This document shows positions 17,052 through 25,477 of a stretch of DNA of 64,000 nt, piece by piece. A program made the position numbers and the translations under genes. Within the stretch, counting starts at the first letter, position 1. Each line of letters opens with the position of its first letter. Below the pieces are notes generated by a model, which saw only the letters and a program-made list of their open reading frames with translations, was not told where the DNA came from and ran no database searches. Origin of the DNA: Kitasatospora azatica KCTC 9699 (GTDB lineage: Bacteria; Actinomycetota; Actinomycetes; Streptomycetales; Streptomycetaceae); contig NZ_JQMO01000002.1 in assembly GCF_000744785.1 (NCBI RefSeq), positions 1,860,001 through 1,924,000 on the forward strand. The letters run 5' to 3'.

Positions 17052-17489
17052 TCACCGCCGGGGACGGTTCTCCTTGCGCCAGACGAAGGCCAGTCCCGAC
17101 CAGTCCTCCCCCACGGCCGCGACCTTCACGTCCACCACACCGAGCGGCAGCAGGACTTCGCGCAGCAGGTTCTCCGTCAGGTCACTGACGTGGCCGGCCG
17201 CCCGACGGGGCCACAGGATCCACAGGCAGGAGGCCGGGCGCAGCGCGTCCACCAGGGCTTGCACGCCCGCGCGCAGTTCGTCGGCCGAGCGGTGGAAGGC
17301 GAGCACCACGTCCGCCTCGGTGAGGCCCCCGGGCCCGTGCTCGACCCGGACGCCCTCGGGCAGCTCCGGCAGGGCCCAACCCACGGGGGCGTGCCAGAGG
17401 GTGACGCACTGTCCGGGCTTGATCCGCAGCTTCTTGGCCAGCGGCGTGCCCGAGTAACCGGAATGGCCCGTGCGGCCCGAGTCCGTCAT
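17052..17489 (-). CDS. DUF3052 family protein
   Basis: This encodes 145 residues from ATG with GAGGA upstream (about 12 bases). The start includes the conserved SGTPLAKKLRIKPGQCV, followed by an alternating fold with ADVVLAFHRSADELRAGVQ, CLWILWPRRAAGH and DLTENLLREVLLPLGVVDVK, all characteristic of DUF3052. Function is not established. It is a small, widespread actinobacterial cytoplasmic protein. It is monocistronic, in front of a broken isomerase-like gene. Confidence 0.85.
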   Translation of the reverse strand: MTDSGRTGHSGYSGTPLAKKLRIKPGQCVTLWHAPVGWALPELPEGVRVEHGPGGLTEADVVLAFHRSADELRAGVQALVDALRPASCLWILWPRRAAGHVSDLTENLLREVLLPLGVVDVKVAAVGEDWSGLAFVWRKENRPRR

Positions 17490-17527
17490 GGGAAGACATC
17501 CTCGCACCGCACGGGCCGGTTGTCGTG

Positions 17528-17736
17528 CTACTCCTCCGGCTCCCACTCGACGAGGTGCTCGACGAGGTGCTCGACGATGGCGAAGTCGCCTTCGATCTTG
17601 GGGACGTCGACCGGGACGCGGGCGTACATGGCGAGGACCACGTCGCTGGCCTTCGCGGTGCACGAGACGCCGGCCGCCGCCAGGCGAAGCCGATGTGCTG
17701 CACCAGGTCGTACAGCGTCCAGTCACAATGGCCGCC
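17528..17736 (-). pseudogene. Broken mycothiol-dependent isomerase-like gene
   Basis: The 5' part reads HCDWTLYDLVQHIGFAWRR, the start of maleylpyruvate isomerase/DinB-like mycothiol-dependent proteins. The sequence then shifts frame and continues as their typical C-terminus (TAKASDVVLAMYARVPVDV and EHLVEHLVEWEPEE). More than 100 middle residues are missing. A 12-base tandem repeat (GCTCGACGAGGT type) near the end duplicates HLVE. The gene is dead through an internal deletion. Confidence 0.6.
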
Positions 17737-17811
17737 GGGTGGCGGTCCCCGGGGCTACGGCAGGGACAGCTCCCCCACCAGCGGCGGGATGTGCGTATGG
17801 GTTGTGTCCGG

Positions 17812-18134
17812 CCTCCGAGTTGAACCCCTAATGGCCAACTCGACTCGACCAGAGCTCGCTTCAGGTTCCACGGAGTCCGGCTGGTCGCCTGTCCTCGCCT
17901 CCCGCCACCCGGCGCCGTACAGCGTTGTAGCGCTGGGAGCTGTCGCTCCCAGCCCAACCGCCGGCACCACACCCATCAGCGCCAAACCACCATCAGGTGT
18001 CAGCGAATCAGCAGGTACACCCTTGACCAGCTGTCAAATGGCCTCGGGACACGGGCACTCCCAACTTCAAGGGCCCAAAACCGTTGACAGGTAACACTGC
18101 TCCCAGCCAAAGGAACGTGGGAGCAGCAGGTCAG
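17812..18134. repeat. 323-bp direct repeat, copy 1
   Basis: This segment recurs in the same orientation at 49450-49772, same length, with about three mismatches by eye (one near each of 17874, 17941 and 17982). It contains a hairpin GCTGGGAGC/GCTCCCAGC, a second one pairing CTGCTCCCA with TGGGAGCAG, a TTGAC-N5-GTCAA inverted repeat and a TTGACAGG. A short minus-strand frame (MGVVPAVGLGATAPSATT) is intact in both copies, but I cannot say it is a gene. Confidence 0.9.
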
Positions 18135-18155
18135 AGCAATGTGAGAGGCGGGCGA

Positions 18156-18181
18156 GCCGCAGTGTTTTGTCTCACTGCGGC
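18156..18181 (-). terminator. Hairpin at end of XRE/PIN unit
   Basis: GCCGCAGTG pairs with CACTGCGGC over an 8-base T-rich loop. It overlaps the stop codon of the PIN-like gene, so it probably terminates that minus-strand transcript. Confidence 0.5.
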
Positions 18182-18453
18182 ACAGCTGCGAGGAGGTGCG
18201 GTCCGTCTATGGACGCCCAGCTCTGGAAGGGAGATGTGAGCCACAGGACCTTCCCGGTCACCTCATTCACAACCTCCTGAGGGACCATCAGGACAAGCCC
18301 CGCCCGCCGGAGGACGTCAACGAGGATACGGTGCGCATTTGCGGCAACGAAATGGACGCAAATCACCGCATCCAGAATACAGAGCGGCTCGGGGTTCCGC
18401 AGCTGGCCCTCAGCTCCGGCAGTTCCCTCGGACAATCGACTGCCCCTCCCCAC
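18172..18453 (-). CDS. Short PIN-like protein, probably truncated
   Basis: This encodes up to 93 residues. The middle (LCILDAVICVHFVAANAHR, then LVLMVPQEVVNEV) matches the start of PIN-like nuclease domains, with the first acidic residue in ILDA and a conserved Glu in EVVNEV. Full PIN proteins are about 130-170 residues; here the rest is missing and the C-terminal 30 residues look random, ending beside the 323-bp repeat. It lies 22 bp downstream of the XRE-ImmA gene, a pairing typical of toxin-antitoxin-like modules. It is probably an inactive remnant. The true start may be about 20 codons inside. Confidence 0.5.
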   Translation of the reverse strand: MGRGSRLSEGTAGAEGQLRNPEPLCILDAVICVHFVAANAHRILVDVLRRAGLVLMVPQEVVNEVTGKVLWLTSPFQSWASIDGPHLLAAVPQ

Positions 18454-18475
18454 TACAACAACATCACCGCTGGCC

Positions 18476-19690
18476 CTAGCGGCCGGCGGACCCGTGACTG
18501 AGCAGAAGCCCTAGGTCAGCACGACGCGTTGTCGGTGGAGTCGGCAAGATTCCAGCTTCCTTCAACGCCGCCTCGGTCTCTGCAACCGGCCGCCCCTCCA
18601 ATGCAGCCAACGCCCTTACGCCGATGCGGTTCTCACGATACGCCAGTGTCGCCCGCTCCAGGATGCGGCGAGGAGGACGCACGATATTCGCAGCGACCTG
18701 CTCCTTCTCGTACGCAGGGCCCCAGCCGTAACGCTGAGCGAGCTGCACTCCGGTAGGTCCTTTCATGGATTCCTTACGCGACGCCGAGATCACGCGCATC
18801 CGTTCGAGCTGGATGAGAATGACCGAGAAGCTGACCCTGAAATGCCTGGCAAGCAAAGCGACTTCCCGCTCATCACATGCCCACGACTCCAAGCCTGCCG
18901 ACTGGGACTGCGTTGCGAGCCAGGACCGGATGCCGTCCTCCGGTGCGAGCAGATGACGAGCGAAAGCGTTGCTCCGCGCCTCTGCTGGAGTGTTCCCGTC
19001 GCCGATCTGATGTTCGTCCGCGCCGTCTCCGAGAAGCAGATGCCCCAACTCGTGGCCGAAGGTGAACCGCTGCCGCTCAGGGACATCGCATGCGCGCACC
19101 ACGATCAGGGTCATGTCACGGACCGGGTCCGTCAGAGTAAAGCCATCCACTGTATCCGGGAGCTGGATGACAGCAGTGTCGACCCCGGTGAGTTGCTCGA
19201 TCAGCTCGTCGAGATCGGCGATCGGCGCGGTGCCAAGATCAAGCGCAGTGCGAACTGCGGTTGCCAATACTTTGCCCTGCCGCTCCGGCGGGTCCACCTC
19301 GCTGGGCAAGGTGACGCCAGCTGGTCGGCGCTGCTGGCGCCTCTCGTCCGAGGCTGCTGACCCGATCTTGTCAAGCCTCGCATCCAGCTCCAGGATCGCC
19401 AAGGACTGGCGAAGCGCCTCTTCGCGGTCTGCCTCAACGAGCGCGTTGATCCTGGCCGCGATCTGCACTCGCTCCCGCACTGGATTCCCGCTGGTGATCA
19501 GTCGCAGTGGGATCTGAAGACTGGTCGCGATTCGGTCGATCTCTGCCAGTGTCACGTTCGACCTAGTGCCGAGCTCAATGCGGTTAAGAGTGGACTGCGA
19601 AAGCTTCGCTAGGTCAGCGAGCTGTCGCTGACTGTAACCGACACGTTCGCGCTCACGCCGGATCCGTTCCCCCACGCGTACAAGATCCAC
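18476..19690 (-). CDS. XRE-family regulator with ImmA/IrrE metallopeptidase domain
   Basis: This encodes 404 residues from GTG (VDLVRVGERIRRERERVG) with a perfect AGGAGG upstream. Residues 5-65 are an HTH_3/Cro-C1 DNA-binding domain (YSQRQLADLAKLSQSTLNRI). Residues about 150-290 form an ImmA/IrrE domain with the zinc-protease motif HELGH at 213-217 and further acidic residues downstream. Such proteins repress mobile-element or toxin promoters and inactivate repressors by proteolysis. It sits upstream of a PIN-like gene as in COG2856-type toxin-antitoxin modules. Codon use is less GC-biased than its neighbours, which suggests acquired DNA. Confidence 0.85.
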   Translation of the reverse strand: MDLVRVGERIRRERERVGYSQRQLADLAKLSQSTLNRIELGTRSNVTLAEIDRIATSLQIPLRLITSGNPVRERVQIAARINALVEADREEALRQSLAILELDARLDKIGSAASDERRQQRRPAGVTLPSEVDPPERQGKVLATAVRTALDLGTAPIADLDELIEQLTGVDTAVIQLPDTVDGFTLTDPVRDMTLIVVRACDVPERQRFTFGHELGHLLLGDGADEHQIGDGNTPAEARSNAFARHLLAPEDGIRSWLATQSQSAGLESWACDEREVALLARHFRVSFSVILIQLERMRVISASRKESMKGPTGVQLAQRYGWGPAYEKEQVAANIVRPPRRILERATLAYRENRIGVRALAALEGRPVAETEAALKEAGILPTPPTTRRADLGLLLSHGSAGR

Positions 19691-21038
19691 GTCGCACCTC
19701 CTCTGGTGAATCAATTCTACGGCTTTGATTCAGAACCGCCAGAGGTATGTCTACCAGGCAGCTCTGACTGCGCCCCTCGCAGGAGGCCCTGCCTCACCCA
19801 GATGGGTGTCGTTCCTGACAAGCCCCAGCCGCAGGGCTCGAGAGCTCGGCCCACCGTGTGCATCAAATTTGCCTCACCACCACTGACCTCGGGCGATGGC
19901 CCTGGCCGGCGACCGGGCGTGATCGGTCCCTGTCGTCGTACGGATCGTCTACACGGCGCTTCGCTTGCTTGCTCTGCTGCGCCGATCCACCCCCGCGAAG
20001 AGCACAGAGATCCTGCCAGTGCCGAGCAAGAACAACGTTGACCACGGCTGTGGACCAGGGCTGGGCGCGCGCCCCACAGCATCACCACGGGCTCTCGGTC
20101 AGCTATTTCGCCGGCCGCTTCACCGCTGACGCATCAACCTCACTCTCATTCAGCACTCCACCGAATGCCAGACGTTCACCAAGGTCCAAGGCGCGGAGCC
20201 CGGCGGCTCTGCGACCCGGCTTCGACAGTTGGCGGGCACACACTCGCACCGATAGGGCGTCTGACCAGGTCAGTTGGGAGACCGCGCGCTGTAGCGCGTG
20301 TGCCCACGGCGCTTCTCACACACCAGGGCGATCGGTCGGGATGAACTCGAACGTTTCCGGCAAACCATCCGCCGGCACGGTCCGCGCATACTCCCACAGG
20401 CTCTGCGGACGAGGATATGGCCTGGTCAGATGCCATGACTGAAGTTCGTGAACTCTCATCGCGCGCGGAGGACGAGTCGGTAGCATCGTCTCGCGTAGAG
20501 GTTCGACCTCACCGGCCCCAGTGACGGGTTGCTGCGCGTGGGCACACGACACGAGCCTGCCGCGACGTCAGACTTCGCAGGTCAAATGCCCTTTCAGCCC
20601 GGCTTGTGTGCCTACTGACTGTCGAAGTCGGGTGCGACTCCCTGAGGGCCAGCACGCTCTTCGGCCCCGAGCTAGACGCAGTTGGGAACTCCTCGCCGGG
20701 CTGGCTACCCGCGTCCGAAGAGTTGAGGAGGTCGCTGAGAGCCTCGGCGTCACCCAGCTGGGCCTGTCATTTCTGACAGACCCGCTGGTCACATATATCG
20801 GGACGACAGGATTTGAACCTGCGACCCCTTGACCCCCAGCCTGTCCGGGGTCGCAGGTATCCTCCCGTTACGGTGGCCGGCACCTCATCCCGACCGGTCA
20901 CCCTGCTGGCCAACTCCCTTGGCGATGAGCGGCGTCAGCACGTCCGGGTCGACGAGCGTCTGGAACCGCACGGGCAGCATGAACGCTGCCGCACCATCTT
21001 CCGCCGCCTCGCCCTGACCCGGTGCCACCTGTGCCTGA
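19691..21038. other. 1.35-kb gene-poor stretch with attachment-site core
   Basis: No intact gene is supported. Composition is less GC-rich than the neighbours. The minus strand carries two coding-like scraps: MRVHELQSWHLTRPYPRPQS near 20316-20459 (no ribosome binding site) and, ending at 20885, a frame with MLPVRFQTLVDPDVLTPLIA that may be the tail of a lost gene. At 20798-20839 lies the tRNA-Pro-derived repeat listed separately. It reads like a junction zone of integrated DNA. Confidence 0.5.
20798..20839 (-). repeat. tRNA-Pro-derived attachment-site core, left copy
   Basis: These 42 bases are identical to 50035-50076. On the minus strand they spell the 3' part of a tRNA-Pro(GGG): the GGGG of the anticodon loop, the T-arm (GCAGGTTCAAATCCTG) and the acceptor end (CGTCCCGA). 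The 5' half is absent, so this is not a functional tRNA. It is what an integrase acting at a tRNA 3' end leaves behind. Confidence 0.85.
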
Positions 21039-23354
21039 TCACGAAGGAGAAACCAGGCGCACTTCGCGCAGCCGGATAGTGGTCGCAGGGCCGACGGCTT
21101 CGAAGCGGACTTCGACGGGACCGGCAGGGCGGTCCGGGTGGAGGGGGATCGTGTGGGTGATTTCCTCGCCCTCGGGACCGGGGGTGGGGGTGAGCGTGCC
21201 CAGCGGGTGTCCGTCGGCCAAGACGCGGGTGGGGCCGGCATCCGGGTCGGAGAGGTAGGTCACCTGAAGGGCGATGGCGGCGTGGTGCGGGTCCGCGAGG
21301 TGGTAGGACCACCATCCGGTGGCGCTCCGCCAGCGCAGCCCGGTGGTGAGGCCCGACCAGGTGTCCTGTCCCTGGAACCGGTGGTCGCTCTCGGGCTGCT
21401 GCTCGCCGGCGGCGACGGCGTCGACGGTTCGGTCCCGCAGGGTGAGCGCCGCCTCGTCGGCCGCGCGCAGCTGCGCCCGCCGCTCCTCGAGCCGCTGCGG
21501 TTCGGCCAGCGGGAAGTAGAGGGTGTAGCGGGAGTCGTGGAGCCCGGCGAACGGGACCAGGACGACGGACCCACCTGACGGTACGTCAGCGTGGTCCAGG
21601 GCGAAGGCCAACCGGTTCGGGTCGAGCCGGCGCACGGCGGCCGCCGCATCACCGCAGGTGCGGGCGAGCACGACGGGCAGGTGCTCCAGCGGGCGCAACG
21701 GGCCGGCGGCGACGTGTCCCATCCTGGTGTCGTCGGCGAAGTGCCCGGTCAGATCGTCGCGGTCGCTCTCGGCGGCGAGGACGGTGGGCCCGTAGCGGAA
21801 CGAGACCCATGGCGAGCCGTCGGGGAGCAGTTCGGCATTGACGCGCGGGCGAAGGCGCATGGTGACGGTGTCGCCTTCCCGCCACTGCCGTTCGAGACGC
21901 AGGTATGTCAGCGGCCGGCCGCCTGGTGTGCGGTGGGTCGTGAGCGGGGCCGGTTCTTCCTCGGGCGGTGCGCCGTTGATACGGACCTCTGGTGTCCCCT
22001 CGGTCCAGCCGGGGACGCGCAGGTGGATCGCCACGGGGGTAGCCGGGGCCCGGCGCACCATGAGGGTGACCTGGTCGTCGTAGGGCGCCGTCGAGGTCTG
22101 CTCGACCACCAGGTCGTGTTCGGGTCGGCTGAGCCGGGAGGCGATGAAGAGGTTGACGAACAACTCGCCGCCCTCGGCGGTGTAGATCAGCTCGCCGTAC
22201 TTCGCGTGGTTCTCCAGCCCGGTGCCGACGCAGCACCAGAAGCAGTCTTGCGCTGTGGAGACCACGCGGTAGTGGCCCGGTCGCACCGGCGTGAAGTAGA
22301 CCAGTCCGCCCTCCGGATGCAGGGAGGACAGGATGTGGTTGACCGTCGCACGCTCGTAGTAGTCGAGGACCTCGGCATCCGGCTGTTCGAGGAACAGCGC
22401 GCGGCTCAGCTTGAGCATGTTGTAGGTGTTGCATGTCTCGGGGCCCTCGGGCGACTCCAGTGCGGAGCTGAAGTCGCTGCGGGGGTGCAGGTGTTCGCGC
22501 ACGGAGTTGCCGCCGAACGAGAAGGTCCGGTGTCTGCTGACGGTCTGCCAGAAAAAGCGGGCGGCGTCCCGCAGGCCGGGGTCGTCGGCGACCTCGCCGA
22601 GCCGCTGGTAGCCGACGGCCTTGGCGATCTGGGTGTTGGCGTGCATCCCGTCGAGGACGTCGCGGTGCTCGCGCAACGGGCCGAGCAGCGACTGGTCGAG
22701 GAACCGCCGTGCCAGGACGGCGTACCGGTCCGTTCCGGTGACGTCGGCGAGGTCCGCCAGCACCTCGCACATCCCGCCGAACTCCGTGCGGAGCATGGCT
22801 TCGTGGGTGTCGTCGTCCATCCCCGCCGCCACCCGGTCCCACCAGTCGGCCAAGCGGCACACCGCGCTCAGGGCCGAGCTTGAGCCGGTGTGGCGGTGGG
22901 CGTCCAGCAGGCCCGCGAAGAGCTTGTGCAGGTTGTACCACGGCACCCAGGCGCCGCCGAGCTCGAAGGAGTCCCGCTCCACCTGCCCGGCGGCCACCCG
23001 CTCCCACAGCTGCACACCGCCCGGGATACCCCCGACGTAACCGGTGCCCAGGGCGTCCTGGCACTCCACGACGCCCTGGACCAGGCGATCGACCATGGCC
23101 CTCGGCCGGGGATCACCGGTCACGGCGCTCATCAGCGCCGCGCCCGAGAGCGCGTGCCCGACGGTGTGGCCGTCCAGGCCGGAGCTCTCCCAGTTGCCGT
23201 AGGACTCGGCGACCGGCGGCAGGCCCGCCTCGCGCCGCAGGGGCGCAAGCAGCCGGTCGGGGTCGAGGGACAGCAGGTATTCCAGGGCGGTCGCCTGCGC
23301 ATCCAGGAACGGGCCGGGAAGAAGGCGTACCGCGCTGCGGAGGAGGGACTGCAT
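21039..23354 (-). CDS. GH127 beta-L-arabinofuranosidase
   Basis: This encodes 771 residues with no signal peptide, so cytoplasmic. It matches GH127 (formerly DUF1680): YGNWESSGLDGHTVGHAL near the start, WVPWYNLHKLFAGLLDAH in the helical barrel, then the zinc/cysteine centre ETCNTYN (Glu306, Cys308) and CFWCCVGTG (Cys374, Cys375). These correspond to the Glu/Cys zinc ligands and nucleophilic cysteine of characterised enzymes. It removes terminal beta-L-arabinofuranose from oligosaccharides. It begins 33 bp after the GH31 gene on the same strand and is the last gene of the minus-strand run. Specificity within GH127 is inferred. Confidence 0.9.
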   Translation of the reverse strand: MQSLLRSAVRLLPGPFLDAQATALEYLLSLDPDRLLAPLRREAGLPPVAESYGNWESSGLDGHTVGHALSGAALMSAVTGDPRPRAMVDRLVQGVVECQDALGTGYVGGIPGGVQLWERVAAGQVERDSFELGGAWVPWYNLHKLFAGLLDAHRHTGSSSALSAVCRLADWWDRVAAGMDDDTHEAMLRTEFGGMCEVLADLADVTGTDRYAVLARRFLDQSLLGPLREHRDVLDGMHANTQIAKAVGYQRLGEVADDPGLRDAARFFWQTVSRHRTFSFGGNSVREHLHPRSDFSSALESPEGPETCNTYNMLKLSRALFLEQPDAEVLDYYERATVNHILSSLHPEGGLVYFTPVRPGHYRVVSTAQDCFWCCVGTGLENHAKYGELIYTAEGGELFVNLFIASRLSRPEHDLVVEQTSTAPYDDQVTLMVRRAPATPVAIHLRVPGWTEGTPEVRINGAPPEEEPAPLTTHRTPGGRPLTYLRLERQWREGDTVTMRLRPRVNAELLPDGSPWVSFRYGPTVLAAESDRDDLTGHFADDTRMGHVAAGPLRPLEHLPVVLARTCGDAAAAVRRLDPNRLAFALDHADVPSGGSVVLVPFAGLHDSRYTLYFPLAEPQRLEERRAQLRAADEAALTLRDRTVDAVAAGEQQPESDHRFQGQDTWSGLTTGLRWRSATGWWSYHLADPHHAAIALQVTYLSDPDAGPTRVLADGHPLGTLTPTPGPEGEEITHTIPLHPDRPAGPVEVRFEAVGPATTIRLREVRLVSPS

Positions 23355-23387
23355 GCTCTCGTCTTCCTTGAATGGGGAGGCGCGGGG

Positions 23388-25364
23388 TCAGCGCACCACG
23401 GGTGCGATGGCGGCTCCCTCGCGCACGAAGAAGGGGATGCGCTCCAGCGGGGCGTCGGCGTCGAGCGTCGTGCCGCCTTCGAACACCCGCCCGGTTGCCG
23501 GGTCGAGCCAGCGGGCGCCGGAGGGCAGGTACACCTGGCGGGTGCGCGCGCCCGCCAGGTACACGGGTGCCACCAGCAGGTCGGGGCCCAGCAGGAACTG
23601 GTCGTCGATGTCCCAGGCGTGCCCGTCCTCGGGGAATTCGAAGAACAGCGGGCGCATCGGCGGGGCGCCGGTGCGGTGAGCGTCCTCGGACAGCGCGTGC
23701 ACGTAGGGGCGCAGGCGCTCGCGCAGCAGCACGTGGTCCCGGAGGATGCCGTACGCCTGCTCCCCGTAGGACCAGACCTCGTTCGGCCCGCCGGTGAACG
23801 TGGCCGAGAACGGCTGGTTGGGGGCACGGTCTCCGTGCAGCCGCATGACGGGGGTGAATGTGCCGTACTGGAACCAGCGGATCAGCAGTTCGCGGTAGGC
23901 GGGGTCGTCCGGGTCGCCGCCGGCGAAGCCGCCGATGTCGGTGTTCCACCACGGGATGGCGCTCATCGCGACGTTCAGCCCGGCCCTGATCTGGCGCGCC
24001 AGCGAGTCGAACGTGGTCGGGATGTCGCCGGACCACAGCAGGGCACCGTACTTCTGGCTGCCCGCCCAGGCGGAGCGGACCAGGGACAGCGGCCGGTCGT
24101 CACCCGCCGCGCGCAGCCCGTCGGCGACCGTACGGGTGTGCAGCACGGGGTAGAGGTTCGCGACCTCGGCGGCCGGCCCGGCGGCGTAGACGGCGCGCTC
24201 GGCGACGTCCGGGGTCACGTCGGGTTCGCAGGCGTCCAGCCAGAAGCAGGTCACGCCGTGCGCACGGTAGTTGTCGTTCAGCCGCTGCCACAGCGCGGCG
24301 CGTGCCGCGGGGTTGGTGGCGTCGTAGTAGGCCATCGGACGCATCGGCTCCTCGGCACTCCGGGAGGGCCACGGGAAGGTCATCAGACCGCCCGCCGCGT
24401 CCTGGACGAGCTGTCCGGCCGAGCGCAGCTCGTCGAAGGTGTCGCTGCCGGGCTCGACAGTCGGCCACACCGAGACGGCGAGCTTCACCCCGAGGCCCTC
24501 CAACTCCGCCACCATGGCGGTCGGATCGGGCCACTCGCTCTCCTCGAAGCGCCAGTCGCCCATGTTCGGCCAGTGGAAGAAGTCGCAGACGATGACCGAC
24601 AGCGGCAGCCCCCGATCCTTGTACTCCCGCGCCACGGCAAGGAGTTCGTCCTGGGTGCGGTAGCGCAGCTTGGACTGCCAGAAGCCGGACGCCCAGTCGG
24701 GCAGCAGGGGCGGGCGTCCGGTGGCCAGGGTGTAGGCGTCCAGGATCTGGGCCGGGGTGTCGCCGGCGGTGATCCAGTAGTCGATGCGCCTGCCGCCGTC
24801 AGAGGTCCACCGCGTGATGTCGGCGCCCAGCTCGACCCGGCCGGTGGCCGGGTTGTTCCACAGCAGTCCGTAGCCGCGCGAGGAGTGCAGGAACGGGACG
24901 GCGGCGACGGTGTTGGCCTGGACGAGGTCGATCACGCAGCCCTTCTGGTCCAGCCGCCCATGCAGGTGCTGGCCGAGTCCGTGCAGCCGCTCACCGTCGT
25001 ACGCCTCGAAGTGTTGCTCGGTCCGGCCGCCGGCCGTGTGGACGCGGGGGCCCGGGTGGTGGGCGTACGGGGCCTTGTCGGCGAGGAGTTTGCGGCCCGA
25101 CGCGGCGTCGACGAACCGCAGCCGGCCGTCTGCGGCGGCCTCGACCACGATCCGGCCGTTGATCAGGCGGGCGGAGCCGTCGTCCGCCACGGAAAGTTCG
25201 GCGCCCGGAGAGGGCGCAGGGCTCTCCAGCGCGCCGGGGGCGCAGGGATCGACCGTCCCGGACGCGGCTCGCACCCGCACCGCGTGCGGCCCCCAGGGCT
25301 CGATGCGGAGGATCTCTTCGGCGGTGTGACGTTCGAGGCCGCCTGAGCGGATGCTGTAGGACAA
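23388..25364 (-). CDS. GH31 family glycosidase (alpha-xylosidase or related)
   Basis: This encodes 658 residues from TTG (MSYSIRSGGLERH) with AGAGGA 8 bases upstream. It has an N-terminal beta-sandwich, then a TIM barrel with IVCDFFHWPNMGDWRFE, the GH31 nucleophile region CFWLDACEPD, the acid/base region LLWSGDIPTTFDSL and IPWWNTDIGGFAGGD. There is no signal peptide, so it acts in the cytoplasm. GH31 covers alpha-glucosidase, alpha-xylosidase and others; the DFFHW-W-W pattern is commonest in alpha-xylosidase-like members. In context it would trim imported oligosaccharides together with GH127. A hairpin separates it from the beta-helix gene upstream. Confidence 0.85.
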   Translation of the reverse strand: MSYSIRSGGLERHTAEEILRIEPWGPHAVRVRAASGTVDPCAPGALESPAPSPGAELSVADDGSARLINGRIVVEAAADGRLRFVDAASGRKLLADKAPYAHHPGPRVHTAGGRTEQHFEAYDGERLHGLGQHLHGRLDQKGCVIDLVQANTVAAVPFLHSSRGYGLLWNNPATGRVELGADITRWTSDGGRRIDYWITAGDTPAQILDAYTLATGRPPLLPDWASGFWQSKLRYRTQDELLAVAREYKDRGLPLSVIVCDFFHWPNMGDWRFEESEWPDPTAMVAELEGLGVKLAVSVWPTVEPGSDTFDELRSAGQLVQDAAGGLMTFPWPSRSAEEPMRPMAYYDATNPAARAALWQRLNDNYRAHGVTCFWLDACEPDVTPDVAERAVYAAGPAAEVANLYPVLHTRTVADGLRAAGDDRPLSLVRSAWAGSQKYGALLWSGDIPTTFDSLARQIRAGLNVAMSAIPWWNTDIGGFAGGDPDDPAYRELLIRWFQYGTFTPVMRLHGDRAPNQPFSATFTGGPNEVWSYGEQAYGILRDHVLLRERLRPYVHALSEDAHRTGAPPMRPLFFEFPEDGHAWDIDDQFLLGPDLLVAPVYLAGARTRQVYLPSGARWLDPATGRVFEGGTTLDADAPLERIPFFVREGAAIAPVVR

Positions 25365-25415
25365 GGCAGTTCCTCTGTTCTTCCTCAGGGCCCGTGCGGG
25401 TCCGTGGCCAGGGAC

Positions 25416-25459
25416 GGACGGCCGGTGCCGTCTGTGGTGCTCGACGGCACCGGCCGTCC
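25416..25459 (-). terminator. Perfect 17-bp hairpin after beta-helix gene
   Basis: GGACGGCCGGTGCCGTC pairs with GACGGCACCGGCCGTCC over a 10-base loop, 19 bp after the stop of the beta-helix gene. It probably ends or attenuates that transcript before GH31. A diverged copy of it, with the adjacent gene end, recurs near 34745-34800. Confidence 0.8.
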
Positions 25460-25477
25460 CTGGCCGGAGGCGGTGTT

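Noticed and set aside
17936..17957. CebR-type operator in the 323-bp repeat
   Set aside because: The halves TGGGAGC and GCTCCCA are right but separated by extra bases, and no cellulose genes are nearby; it is better described as a hairpin of the repeat.
20798..20839. tRNA-Pro gene
   Set aside because: Only the 3' half is present; the D-arm and 5' acceptor strand are missing here and at 50035, so neither is a working tRNA.
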